From DASUXY01 sp036377675 (GTDB lineage Bacteria; Bacillota; Bacilli; Bacillales; Amphibacillaceae), in assembly GCA_036377675.1 (NCBI GenBank), contig DASUXY010000034.1, positions 1 through 64,000 of the forward strand: 64,000 nt of DNA, read 5' to 3'. The notes under the pieces are model-generated. The model made no database searches. It was not told the origin of the DNA and was given only the letters and a program-made list of their open reading frames with translations. Numbering within the stretch: the stretch's first letter is position 1; the number at the start of each line of letters is the position of its first letter. The position numbers and the translations under genes are program-made. Shown piece by piece: positions 54,269 through 62,768 of the stretch.

Positions 54269-55453
54269 CTATCGAAGTAATAAAGTGATATTACTAGCAA
54301 CGACAATAATTACGATCGCTAAGAAAAACATAAATGAAACCGCCAATAAAGAACCGAGCATATATCCGATATATTTACTAATCGTATTTAAACTAGTAAT
54401 CATCGGTCCATCGGCAACGGGTTGCAAAATAGCAGCAGCAATTTTATACATAAGTGCGATGGCAAATATTTTAATCGCAGGAAACAAAACGATTAAGAGA
54501 ATTATTATCATGCCGACAATGCCCACAGCATTTTTTAATAATAAAGAGGCACTTAATACTGTATCAGCAGCATCTGTAAAGGTTTTTCCAACGACTGGAA
54601 TAAAATTTCCCGTTATAAATTTTGTCGTTTTCATCGCTACACCATCTTGAATTGCACTAGCAGCTCCTTGAACAGACATCACTCCTAAAAATACGGTTAA
54701 AAAAATACCGAGCGCACCCATGCCTACTGACTTAAATAAATTTCCTAAATGAGTGACTTTATGATTTTCGTTTAGCGTGCTAACAATGAGTAAAATGGCT
54801 GATAAAAACAATATTGGTAAAATAAATTTAGAAACGAGCACACCACTTAGATGTATGAGAAAAATTACAATCGGATGGAAAAATGAGACTGTTACTATAT
54901 TTCCAAACGTCGCCATTAGTCCGAGGATGAGAGGTAGTAAGGCAATCATAAAACTCATCATCGTATCAATCGCTTCTTCTATATAGGAAACAGTTACATA
55001 GAAGCTGTTTAAGGAAATAAACAAAAGGACAATATAGACAACAAAATATGCAATCTTACTGACAGCACTTTTTTCAAAAGCTGCATGCGTGGTTTGTAAT
55101 AAAATGGAAAATAGGGTGAGCATCATCAACAGACCGAGTAATCTTCCATTTAAAATAAGCTCATGAAATAAATATTCGCTCGCTCCGATTAAAATATTTT
55201 TGATCGAGTAAGAATCTTTATTATTTATCATTTCATACAAACTCTGTTTTTCGATTTCCGGTAAATAACCTCCATAGTCATTGACGAGCATGTCCCAGTA
55301 TTGTTGAATGCCATCGAGTGAAACCTCATCTACTATAGGATCAGCCATAGCTTCCTTTTCGTTTTCTTCATCTTCAAGCGCATAAGTGAATTCAACTTGT
55401 CCCCCAAAAACGAACATACAGGTGCAGAAGGTAATCCACTTAATATATTTCAT
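54269..55453 (-). CDS. spoIIIAE: stage III sporulation protein AE
   Basis: A 394-residue polytopic protein with a signal peptide (IKWITFCTCMFVFGG), an acidic extracytoplasmic segment, then about seven or eight membrane helices (LVIFLIHLSGVLVSKFILP, FLTVFLGVMSVQGAA, IPVVGKTFTDAADTVL). The largest membrane subunit of the SpoIIIA channel. It lies between spoIIIAD and AF in the invariant operon order. Confidence 0.94.
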   Translation of the reverse strand: MKYIKWITFCTCMFVFGGQVEFTYALEDEENEKEAMADPIVDEVSLDGIQQYWDMLVNDYGGYLPEIEKQSLYEMINNKDSYSIKNILIGASEYLFHELILNGRLLGLLMMLTLFSILLQTTHAAFEKSAVSKIAYFVVYIVLLFISLNSFYVTVSYIEEAIDTMMSFMIALLPLILGLMATFGNIVTVSFFHPIVIFLIHLSGVLVSKFILPILFLSAILLIVSTLNENHKVTHLGNLFKSVGMGALGIFLTVFLGVMSVQGAASAIQDGVAMKTTKFITGNFIPVVGKTFTDAADTVLSASLLLKNAVGIVGMIIILLIVLFPAIKIFAIALMYKIAAAILQPVADGPMITSLNTISKYIGYMLGSLLAVSFMFFLAIVIIVVASNITLLLR

Positions 55454-55488
55454 TCATTATTATTACTCCCTTCGGCACGGGATTTTGC

Positions 55489-55881
55489 TTACGTAGAAGG
55501 CAAAAAACTTAAGATTGCCTCAATAACAGCGGAGAGAATTGGTATCGCCAACACTAAAATAAATATTTTACCCGCTAGTTCAATTTTTGAAGCAACAGAT
55601 GAAAGCCCAGCATCTTTCGTAATGTTGGCGGCAAGTTCAGTAATATAAGCAATCCCGATGATTTTTAAGATCGTTTCTATATACATGTTTTGAATCGATG
55701 CCTTTTCACCTAATGTAAGAATCAATTGAAAAATGATGCTAATTTGTTCAATAATGGCTAAAAAAATGACGATTCCTGTAAGCAAGAGGATGAAAAATGC
55801 AAACGGAGCCGATATTTCTTTTAACACAATGTATATAATCGTTGCAACAATACAAAAGATAACAATTTGTAATATATTCAT
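55489..55881 (-). CDS. spoIIIAD: stage III sporulation protein AD
   Basis: A 130-residue membrane protein with four helices and the family block ILKIIGIAYITELAANITKDAGLSS... (split across residues about 68-93). Small membrane subunit of the SpoIIIA channel, related to SpoIIIAC and to export-apparatus proteins. It starts four bases after spoIIIAC. Confidence 0.92.
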   Translation of the reverse strand: MNILQIVIFCIVATIIYIVLKEISAPFAFFILLLTGIVIFLAIIEQISIIFQLILTLGEKASIQNMYIETILKIIGIAYITELAANITKDAGLSSVASKIELAGKIFILVLAIPILSAVIEAILSFLPST

Positions 55882-55885
55882 GAGC

Positions 55886-56092
55886 TTACCCTTGGAATAG
55901 AAATACGGACTTTATTTGTTGAAATAGATCTGAAAGACTATTCACAACGATGACAAGAACGATAATAAATCCTAATAATGCAGCAAATTGAGCAATTTCT
56001 TCTTTCCCCATCTGTTTAAGGATTGTTTGGATTAATGCGACGATGATTCCAATTCCAGCAATTTGAAATAATACGGTTGCATCTATCAACAT
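55886..56092 (-). CDS. spoIIIAC: stage III sporulation protein AC
   Basis: A 68-residue protein with two membrane helices (VLFQIAGIGIIVALIQTIL, FAALLGFIIVLVIVVNSL). The KQMGKEEIAQFAALLGF loop is the family hallmark. Part of the mother-cell SpoIIIA complex. Confidence 0.93.
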   Translation of the reverse strand: MLIDATVLFQIAGIGIIVALIQTILKQMGKEEIAQFAALLGFIIVLVIVVNSLSDLFQQIKSVFLFQG

Positions 56093-56110
56093 ATGTTTGC
56101 CTCCTTCACC

Positions 56111-56623
56111 CTATATGAGCAATAGAACGATGAATAAACCGGAGAGAAAACCTAAACTTTTGGCCATTTTCCCGTACTTATGATCATCATCTCTAGCGTC
56201 CTGTAATTCTCTTTCTAAATGATTAATCGTTAACTGAATATGTTTTTGTTGTTGTGTGAAATCATGTTGGCCAAGAGTTTTACCAAATTGATAAAGAATT
56301 TCTCGTTCATTCGGCCCTATATATGATATTTCCATAAATTCATGAACAGCATCTTCCCAAATCTCGATGAGATCCTTATTTTTATCTTTCATTTGCTCGG
56401 ATAGGAAATAAAAGAAAGTCCGTGTAGGCTTTGGAGTTTGCTTAGAAATTGTTAAAAAAGCTTCTTGTAAAGGCAGTTGACTGTAAAGAATTTCTGCTTC
56501 CAATATTTGCAAGGCATTTTTAAGCTGCCGAATATGTTGTGGCCTTTTTGAAAATTTTCGGCTCCATTCAAATCCCCCCCATGAACATGCACCTAAAAAA
56601 AGAAGTGCTCCTAACCATTTCAT
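56111..56623 (-). CDS. spoIIIAB: stage III sporulation protein AB
   Basis: A 170-residue protein with an N-terminal helix (WLGALLFLGACSWGGF), a cytoplasmic helical bundle (RQLKNALQILEAEILYSQLPL) and a C-terminal helix (SLGFLSGLFIVLLLI). It resembles a small GspF/PilC-like domain thought to link the ATPase SpoIIIAA to the channel. Its start overlaps the spoIIIAA stop by four bases (ATGA). Confidence 0.93.
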   Translation of the reverse strand: MKWLGALLFLGACSWGGFEWSRKFSKRPQHIRQLKNALQILEAEILYSQLPLQEAFLTISKQTPKPTRTFFYFLSEQMKDKNKDLIEIWEDAVHEFMEISYIGPNEREILYQFGKTLGQHDFTQQQKHIQLTINHLERELQDARDDDHKYGKMAKSLGFLSGLFIVLLLI

Positions 56624-57549
56624 CTGCTATAAATCCTTTCTTTAGAAAATATATTCACTTCAGACTCATCATAGACTTTTATAACTTTTCCAGGGGTTTT
56701 TTCATGTTTACCTAGCAAGATGATGCGTTCAAAGATTTTTTGTTGAAAAAGTGGTCGTAAAGATGGTCTCTGTTTCAATTCACGTAAAGATTGGCCGTGA
56801 ACCGTACAAACGACAGTAACACCTGCATGAATGGCTTCCAACAATGCTTCAACATCTAAAGTACTACCAATTTCATCGACAACAAGTATTTCCGGCGACA
56901 TCGAACGGATCATCATCATCATTCCTTCTGCTTTCGGACAAGCGTCGAGCACATCTGTCCGTCTCCCTAAATCATGTTGTGGAATACCTTTAATAGAAGC
57001 TGCAATTTCTGACCGTTCATCGATCAATCCGACTTTTTTAGGGGCTATATTTCTCCATCCTGATGAGATGAGACGAACGAGATCGCGAATTAAAGTTGTT
57101 TTTCCTGTTTGAGGTGGTCCGGCAATTAAAGTATTTACATAGTAGTTTGTGCACATATACGGTAAAACCGAACGAGCTGCATCGATTTTCTCTTTCGCAA
57201 TCCGAATGTTTAAGAAAGTTATGTGATGAAGAGCTTTTACAGTGCCACGTATCGTATTTACTTTACCGGCTAAGCCAACCCGATGCCCACCTTCGATTGT
57301 TATATAACCTTCTCGCAACTCGTCCTCCAAACGATACAAAGAAAATTCACTCAATCGATTCAGCATAAATGCACCATGTTGGCGATTCGGTTTCATCTGT
57401 TCTAGCCATTCAACATGTTCATCAAATACGAACTCAACAGGCTGAAAGAGTCGAATTCTTATTTCTTGTAAAACATCCCATCTGTTAGCTACTCTTGTAG
57501 CAATTCGTTTGCGTAGATCATTTGGGAATAATCGAAGGATCTCTTCCAT
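56620..57549 (-). CDS. spoIIIAA: stage III sporulation protein AA (ATPase)
   Basis: A 309-residue secretion-type ATPase. Walker A is IAGPPQTGKTTLIRDL near residue 147; Walker B is EILVVDEIG; the HDLGRRTDVLDACPKAEGM block is specific to SpoIIIAA. It supplies energy for the channel that keeps sigma-G active in the forespore. First gene of the operon, with GTGGGG before the ATG. The operon needs sigma-E in B. subtilis; a sigma-E-like sequence upstream did not fit well. Confidence 0.95.
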   Translation of the reverse strand: MEEILRLFPNDLRKRIATRVANRWDVLQEIRIRLFQPVEFVFDEHVEWLEQMKPNRQHGAFMLNRLSEFSLYRLEDELREGYITIEGGHRVGLAGKVNTIRGTVKALHHITFLNIRIAKEKIDAARSVLPYMCTNYYVNTLIAGPPQTGKTTLIRDLVRLISSGWRNIAPKKVGLIDERSEIAASIKGIPQHDLGRRTDVLDACPKAEGMMMMIRSMSPEILVVDEIGSTLDVEALLEAIHAGVTVVCTVHGQSLRELKQRPSLRPLFQQKIFERIILLGKHEKTPGKVIKVYDESEVNIFSKERIYSR

Positions 57550-57620
57550 AGCATGTCCCCACTTTTTGTATTAGCTTTATAGTCAATCTATGGTGAAAGA
57601 CTCTATTTTATGACAAACAA

Positions 57621-57649
57621 AAAAACAGTCCGGCGATTAGACTGTTTTT
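57621..57649 (-). terminator. intrinsic terminator after efp
   Basis: Minus strand AAAAACAGTC / GACTGTTTTT stem with a nine-base loop and T7 (TTTTTTTGTTTG), 30 bases after the efp stop. Confidence 0.88.
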
Positions 57650-57678
57650 GATGATCACATATTTGTTTGCAATGAAAG

Positions 57679-58236
57679 CTATGCCCTAGAAATATATTTT
57701 CCGTTAGACGTATTAATAACTAATGTTTCTCCATTATCGATAAATAAAGGAACTTGGACGACGAGACCGGTTTCCAACGTAGCTGATTTGGAACCACCAC
57801 TTACGGTATCTCCTTTAATACCAGGTTCAGTTTCTACGACTTTTAACTCAACATTTTTTGGTAAGTCGATGCCAATAATGTCGCCTTCATAAAAGATAAC
57901 CGATACTTCCATATTTTCTTTAATAAATTGGAGTTCATGCTCAATTTGACTCGTCTGCAATTCAATTTGCTCGTATGTGCTTGTATCCATAAATGCATGT
58001 GTGTCTCCTGAAGCATACAAATATTGCATATCTTTATGCTCTACGTGAGCTTGGGCCACTTTTTCACCTGCACGAAACGTTTTTTCTTGTATGTTTCCGT
58101 TCCGTAAATTACGTAATTTTGAACGGACAAAGGCAGATCCTCTTCCTGTCTTTACATGTTGAAATTCGATCACTTGCCACGGCTCCTCATTGACGACAAT
58201 CGTCAATCCTGTTTTAAAATTATTTACTGATAGCAT
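57679..58236 (-). CDS. efp: translation elongation factor P
   Basis: A 185-residue three-beta-domain protein that relieves ribosome stalling at polyproline. The domain I loop [17 protein letters not shown] carries the tip residues (K-T-G-R-G-S; the modifiable Lys is at position 32 here); the C-terminal signature is [28 protein letters not shown] eight bases before the ATG at 58236. It follows yqhT, as in B. subtilis; yqhV, normally between efp and spoIIIAA, is absent. Confidence 0.95.
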   Translation of the reverse strand: MLSVNNFKTGLTIVVNEEPWQVIEFQHVKTGRGSAFVRSKLRNLRNGNIQEKTFRAGEKVAQAHVEHKDMQYLYASGDTHAFMDTSTYEQIELQTSQIEHELQFIKENMEVSVIFYEGDIIGIDLPKNVELKVVETEPGIKGDTVSGGSKSATLETGLVVQVPLFIDNGETLVINTSNGKYISRA

Positions 58237-58270
58237 ATTTTTTTCCTCCTCAAACACTTTGCACTTCTTC

Positions 58271-59332
58271 TTATAATTGAATAAATTTTTTCGTCGCCCA
58301 TGTGAGGCGTTCATTTCCAGATGAAGTGATTACGATATCATCTTCAATCCGGCAACCTCCAACATTTGGAACGTAAATTCCTGGTTCTACGGTCACAACC
58401 ATTCCTCGCTCTAATTGTGTTTTTGTTCGTAATGAAAGACTTGGTGCTTCATGCACTTCCATTCCTAAACCGTGCCCCGTTGAGTGCCCAAAATATTTTC
58501 CGTAACCTTGTTCTTCTATATAATCTCTTGTTAAAGCATCAGCTTCTTTTCCAGTCATCCCAGGCTTAATCCCGTCCACGCCCCGTTTTTGTGCTTCGAG
58601 AACAATATCATAAATACGTCGTAATTGCTCACTAACTTCTCCAACTGCAAGCGTACGCGTAATGTCGGAGCAATATCCATTATATAAAGCTCCGTAATCA
58701 AGAGTTACAAGTTCTCCTGACTGAATTTCTTTTTCAGAGGCTACTCCGTGAGGCAAAGCCGAACGAAAACCGGAAGCTACGATAATATCAAAGCTAGATG
58801 ACGTTGCACCTTGTTTCCGCATGAAAAACTCGAGTTCGTTCGCAATATCAACTTCCCTGACGCCAGGCTTAATAAATCCTTGTATATGTTCATACGCTTG
58901 ATCAGCAATTGCTGCTGCCTTTTTTAAATATTCAAGTTCAACTGGGTTTTTTATTAAACGAATGTTTTCTACGAGTTCCGAAACTGGAATGAGTTCGACT
59001 CCGAATGTTTTTTTATAAAGATCATATTGAGCGTATGTCATATGATCTTGTTCAAACCCTAACCGTTTTACATTTAATTCTTTTAGTTGATGATTTATTT
59101 CCAGTTCGATGGACTGTTTATATTCAACTACTTTAAAATGTTTAACTTGTTCAGTCGCTTGGTCCGTATATCGAAAATCTGTAATAAATCGCGCATCAGT
59201 CTGACTGATCAAGGCAACTCCTGCTGTCCCTGTAAAACCCGTCATATATCTTCGGTTAATCGGATTTGTTAATAACAGAGCGTCCAAATCATGTGTAATG
59301 AGTGCTTTTCTTAACTTATTTAGTTTTTCCAT
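58271..59332 (-). CDS. yqhT: Xaa-Pro aminopeptidase (M24B), YqhT/PapA
   Basis: A 353-residue pita-bread metallopeptidase that removes residues before proline. N-terminal creatinase-like domain, then metal-site blocks [16 protein letters not shown] (two Asp), [14 protein letters not shown] (His), TVEPGIYVP (Glu) and [10 protein letters not shown] (Glu). It lies between aroQ and efp; all three are on the minus strand with short gaps. Confidence 0.92.
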   Translation of the reverse strand: MEKLNKLRKALITHDLDALLLTNPINRRYMTGFTGTAGVALISQTDARFITDFRYTDQATEQVKHFKVVEYKQSIELEINHQLKELNVKRLGFEQDHMTYAQYDLYKKTFGVELIPVSELVENIRLIKNPVELEYLKKAAAIADQAYEHIQGFIKPGVREVDIANELEFFMRKQGATSSSFDIIVASGFRSALPHGVASEKEIQSGELVTLDYGALYNGYCSDITRTLAVGEVSEQLRRIYDIVLEAQKRGVDGIKPGMTGKEADALTRDYIEEQGYGKYFGHSTGHGLGMEVHEAPSLSLRTKTQLERGMVVTVEPGIYVPNVGGCRIEDDIVITSSGNERLTWATKKFIQL

Positions 59333-59386
59333 CCTCTCATCCTTTCTACTTTTTTATGATAAAGTACGTAGCGATCCTTCATTTAT

Positions 59387-59833
59387 TCATTCACTAGCTA
59401 GCTTATGAAGCGGTAGGAATGCTAATGCTGCTAATCGATATCCTTTTACCCCAAAGCCGATAATCTGTCCATCGCAGACCGGTGCCAGCATAGACTGATG
59501 TCGGAAGGAATCCCGACTTTGTATATTTGATATATGTACTTCTACAACCGGAGTATCAATTGCCTGAATGGCATCACGAAGTGCAATACTCGTATGCGTA
59601 TAAGCAGCAGGGTTGAAAATAATACCTCTATATTTTTTATTCGCATTATGGATATAATCAACAAGTTCTCCTTCATGGTTTGACTGGAAACAATCCAATT
59701 CAAAACCAAACTGTTGAACGAAGTCTGTTAAATCACGCTCGATATCATTTAACGTCGTTACTCCGTATATATCTCTTTCACGTTGACCTAACAAATTTAA
59801 GTTGGGCCCATTCAATAATAACAATCGGTTCAT
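59387..59833 (-). CDS. aroQ: 3-dehydroquinate dehydratase, type II
   Basis: A 148-residue flavodoxin-like enzyme of the shikimate pathway. Active-site blocks: LLLNGPNLNLLGQRERDIYG with the lid Arg/Tyr, FNPAAYTHTSIALRDA, and EVHISNIQSRDSFRHQSM. The ATG at 59833 follows GAGGTG by nine bases; a longer frame upstream lacks a signal. Corresponds to B. subtilis YqhS. Confidence 0.95.
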   Translation of the reverse strand: MNRLLLLNGPNLNLLGQRERDIYGVTTLNDIERDLTDFVQQFGFELDCFQSNHEGELVDYIHNANKKYRGIIFNPAAYTHTSIALRDAIQAIDTPVVEVHISNIQSRDSFRHQSMLAPVCDGQIIGFGVKGYRLAALAFLPLHKLASE

Positions 59834-59942
59834 CGTCCAAAACACCTCTTTTTTGCGTATATATAAGGGATGATTCAAGTTTATCATAAACAAAACGATT
59901 TGAATAATGTTTGTGATGAACCGGGGCTGTCAAATTCATGCA

Positions 59943-60461
59943 CTATAACTGGCTAGATTTCATTTTCTTTAGCGATGTATCATAATAGTCATAGGAGATC
60001 GAATATCCGATAAAAGTGCCATATAAAGCGTAGACACAAATCGTTGAGATAATTGTGTTATAATGTAAATCATCGAGCTTCGGTACGTTGACAAAGATGG
60101 ATTGAAATACATAAAAGACAAGGAACCATAATAATAAACCATAAAGAAGACCAATTGAGATAATATTCATTTTTTTAAACAACATAAAATAAATAAGGGC
60201 TACTAAAACAGAGAGAAAACCGACTAAAATAATTGACAGAACATCACCTGGCCAACGATTGATCCATTCTGCTTGTATCCATGGCCGTAGCATAAAGGCC
60301 CTCACAGAAACTTCCGATAAATTAAAATAATACATAAATGTCGCTATTGAACTCCAGATTATCCCACCAATAAATCCTGTTACGAGCGACCGACCAAGTA
60401 CCTCTGTGATTTCACTTTCTTTTAGTTCCTGAACATCGTGTTTCACTTTCTTCGTCTTCAT
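59943..60461 (-). CDS. yqhR: YqhR-like conserved membrane protein
   Basis: A 172-residue protein with four membrane helices, starting with a charged head. The block SLVTGFIGGIIWSSIATFMYYFNLSEV and RPWIQAEWINRWPGDV match the YqhR family, found only in Bacillus-type spore formers. Function unknown. GAGGTGATT precedes the ATG. It stands upstream of aroQ, as in B. subtilis, but yqhQ, normally beside it, is missing. Confidence 0.85.
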   Translation of the reverse strand: MKTKKVKHDVQELKESEITEVLGRSLVTGFIGGIIWSSIATFMYYFNLSEVSVRAFMLRPWIQAEWINRWPGDVLSIILVGFLSVLVALIYFMLFKKMNIISIGLLYGLLLWFLVFYVFQSIFVNVPKLDDLHYNTIISTICVYALYGTFIGYSISYDYYDTSLKKMKSSQL

Positions 60462-60797
60462 GATTCAATCACCTCAAGGGGTAGTATTCCCAAGAACATA
60501 TAAATGAATCAAAAAAACAATGACTTTATCGAGGGTATACGAGTTTCTCTACTAGTTTTTAAAGAACTTATCTAGTAGAATAAGGATAAAGTCCCCTTTG
60601 TCTGTCAAGGTGATCCACAATATAAAATAAAGTTGTTTACCGCTTGAATAATTTACGAGCAATGGGTAACCCTATACGTAAACAGAGATTATTTTCTATA
60701 AAGAAGTATCCACCTCATCATACTTGATAATAGCTTCTGTTGAACAATTGTCGGAACAACTCATATCCACAGAAGATTTGAGAAGGGAGGTAAATGT
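60462..60797. other. divergent intergenic region yqhR / yqhP
   Basis: 336 bp with no supported gene. It holds an exact CTACTAG/CTAGTAG inverted repeat (60549-60578). A minus-strand TTGACA near 60602-60607 lacks a well-spaced -10. In B. subtilis yqhQ lies here; no remnant was recognised. Confidence 0.45.
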
Positions 60798-61166
60798 ATG
60801 GCTCGCAAAACATTACCCATACTGATTTATGGAATCATCGGTCTAGCAATCGTCGGAATTTTTTCCGAACTGTTTACAAATACGGTAAACTTCTTGACGA
60901 GTGTATTTATTATGATTGGGATCGGTGTTGCCATATTTGGAGCTTTTTACGTAATCTTTCTAAGAAACAAAAACCCATCGGAAATGAAGAAATATCGACA
61001 GGCGGTCAAACAATCAAAAAGGAAATATAAACAAACATTTAAGCCGGCATCGATAACAACGAAATTCCAAACCACGCAAAAGAGGAAAAAGCTAAGAAGA
61101 CGTCCCCATCACTTGCGAGTGATTGAAGGTAACAAATCTAAACGAAAAAAACGAGCATCAAATTAA
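60798..61166 (+). CDS. yqhP: YqhP-like SA1362-family membrane protein
   Basis: A 122-residue protein. Two N-terminal membrane helices (TLPILIYGIIGLAIVGIFS and FLTSVFIMIGIGVAIFGAFYVIFL) precede an extremely basic cytoplasmic tail (KQSKRKYKQTFKP, RKKLRRRPHHLR, KSKRKKR). The tail suggests contact with nucleic acid or acidic lipid, but that is inference. GGGAGG precedes the ATG. The family neighbours yqhO in Bacillus. Function unknown. Confidence 0.8.
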   Translation: MARKTLPILIYGIIGLAIVGIFSELFTNTVNFLTSVFIMIGIGVAIFGAFYVIFLRNKNPSEMKKYRQAVKQSKRKYKQTFKPASITTKFQTTQKRKKLRRRPHHLRVIEGNKSKRKKRASN

Positions 61167-61207
61167 CACGTTTTTAGCCCCGCTTTTTAAAAAAATTCAT
61201 TACTTAT

Positions 61208-62098
61208 TCATCTTGGCCAATGATTTAAAAACGCTTTAGCTCGTTGCTTACCAATCTTCATTAAATTCTTTTTCATCTCTTCACTCAAATGAAAGTCAGT
61301 AGCATCAATATGATCCACAGGTATAAAAATAATATTGTTTTTCTTGGATTCAGAAATATATCTTGCATCATGCGCTTGTTTCATCGTTAAAAAAAGAGCA
61401 TGAAGCATATCCAAAGAGTTCTTAATTTTATGAGGCCGGCTCTTTTCAGTAGATTCACTTAACTTAACCCCTAACACAGGACGCCGGCTTTTTTCATCTT
61501 CTTTTTTAAAAATCCAAAGTGGAAAGTTACTTAATAGACCCCCATCGACAATTAAACTCTTTTCCTTCGTCTTTCCCAATAATTTTTTGGGCATAAAAAA
61601 ATACGGAAATCCGGAACTCATTCTTACAGCTTTCGCTACGGGAAAGTATTTTGGATTAAGATTATAAAGTCGTTGTAAGTCGTCCGGGATAACGACTAGT
61701 TTCCCCAATGTTAAATCACTAACAACTACTTTTAAATAGCCATCACGTAAATCACTGAATGTATAGATATTTCTTTTAGCTAATTGATCGTAAAGCCAAT
61801 CTTCAAATTGATTTCCTTTATATAACCCCATTTGCAAGTATAAAAACAACCATTTACTTGCTGGTATATACTTCGTAAGTCGAGGTGGATCTAAAAACTT
61901 TTTTAAATCCAAATGTTGAACAAGTTGTTTCATTTCTTTTATCGGATAACCGGCAGCGAGAAATGCTGCAATAATGGACCCAGCAGATGTACCTGCTACC
62001 CTTTCGAAGACGAGTTTCCGTTCGTAAATACTTTCCAAAGCACCTATGAAAGCATATGCCTTTACGCCTCCACCCGAAAATACACCATCTATTTTCAT
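61208..62098 (-). CDS. yqhO: patatin-like phospholipase family protein YqhO
   Basis: A 296-residue patatin-fold hydrolase. The oxyanion loop is VFSGGGVKAYAFIGAL, nucleophile Ser in VAGTSAGSIIAAF (G-x-S-x-G), and Asp of the catalytic dyad in IVDGGLLSNFP. The natural lipid substrate is unknown. The protein is basic overall and has no signal peptide. It lies downstream of mntR, the B. subtilis order. Confidence 0.9.
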   Translation of the reverse strand: MKIDGVFSGGGVKAYAFIGALESIYERKLVFERVAGTSAGSIIAAFLAAGYPIKEMKQLVQHLDLKKFLDPPRLTKYIPASKWLFLYLQMGLYKGNQFEDWLYDQLAKRNIYTFSDLRDGYLKVVVSDLTLGKLVVIPDDLQRLYNLNPKYFPVAKAVRMSSGFPYFFMPKKLLGKTKEKSLIVDGGLLSNFPLWIFKKEDEKSRRPVLGVKLSESTEKSRPHKIKNSLDMLHALFLTMKQAHDARYISESKKNNIIFIPVDHIDATDFHLSEEMKKNLMKIGKQRAKAFLNHWPR

Positions 62099-62207
62099 AC
62101 GTTCTCCTCCTACACGCCTTTTTATATTTTTAAGCGTAGGAATAGAAATTAGAACTCATTCTAGAAAGTGCTTTGATCAGCGAACGTAATCAGAAAGCTT
62201 CGATACT

Positions 62208-62627
62208 TTATTTTGAATGACGCTTTTGGATGTCTCTTAAATCATCAATCCGCTGTTGATCAGCTTTGAAATAGGAAACGAGGTCAACAATCCGGTCGAT
62301 TGAATTCCAACTTAAATGGTGTTCAATCCCTTCAACATCGTCATAAATATTTTCATCTTCTACGCCGATAATTTCTAAAAACTGCTCAAGTAATTCGTGA
62401 CGGAAGGCTAATTTTTTACCGACTTCCTTGCCCTTATCCGTCAAGACGAAACCACGGTATTTTTCATAGTTCAGAAAATTATCCTTATCTAGTTTTTGAA
62501 CCATTTTGGTTACCGAAGACGGGTGAACCTCTAAATCTTCCGCAAGGTCTGATACACGGGCATATCCCTTGGATTCGATTAAAAGATAAATTTTTTCTAT
62601 ATAATCTTCCATACTAGGTGTTGGCAT
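62208..62627 (-). CDS. mntR: manganese-responsive regulator MntR
   Basis: A 139-residue DtxR-family regulator. N-terminal winged helix [42 protein letters not shown] in two adjoining blocks; metal ligands in the C-terminal part include Asp and Glu of PSMEDYIE and the E/H residues of [18 protein letters not shown]. With Mn(II) it represses Mn uptake and activates efflux. The ATG at 62627 (GGGGAG upstream) gives the family length. Confidence 0.94.
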   Translation of the reverse strand: MPTPSMEDYIEKIYLLIESKGYARVSDLAEDLEVHPSSVTKMVQKLDKDNFLNYEKYRGFVLTDKGKEVGKKLAFRHELLEQFLEIIGVEDENIYDDVEGIEHHLSWNSIDRIVDLVSYFKADQQRIDDLRDIQKRHSK

Positions 62628-62729
62628 CGATTCTCCCCATTTCACAAAAATTTTTAGTTCGGGCAAAAGTGTTTCTACTATGAGGATACCGTATAATGCG
62701 CTGTTATACAAGGGGTTGTCATAATAAAA

Positions 62730-62762
62730 AAGAAGAACCGACACCGTTGATCAGTTCTTCTT
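62730..62762 (-). terminator. intrinsic terminator after nrdJ
   Basis: Minus strand AAGAAGAAC / GTTCTTCTT stem with a 15-base loop, then T6. It begins seven bases after the reductase stop. Confidence 0.82.
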
Positions 62763-62768
62763 GAATCT

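Noticed and set aside
57566..57592. Sigma-E-like promoter upstream of spoIIIAA (CATA...TAATACAA)
   Set aside because: The predicted start would fall about ten bases before the ATG, on the ribosome binding site, so the leader would be too short.
62653..62668. Possible MntR operator (TTTAGTTCGGGCAAAA) upstream of mntR
   Set aside because: Only one half-site is plausible and I could not match the second half to a known MntR consensus.
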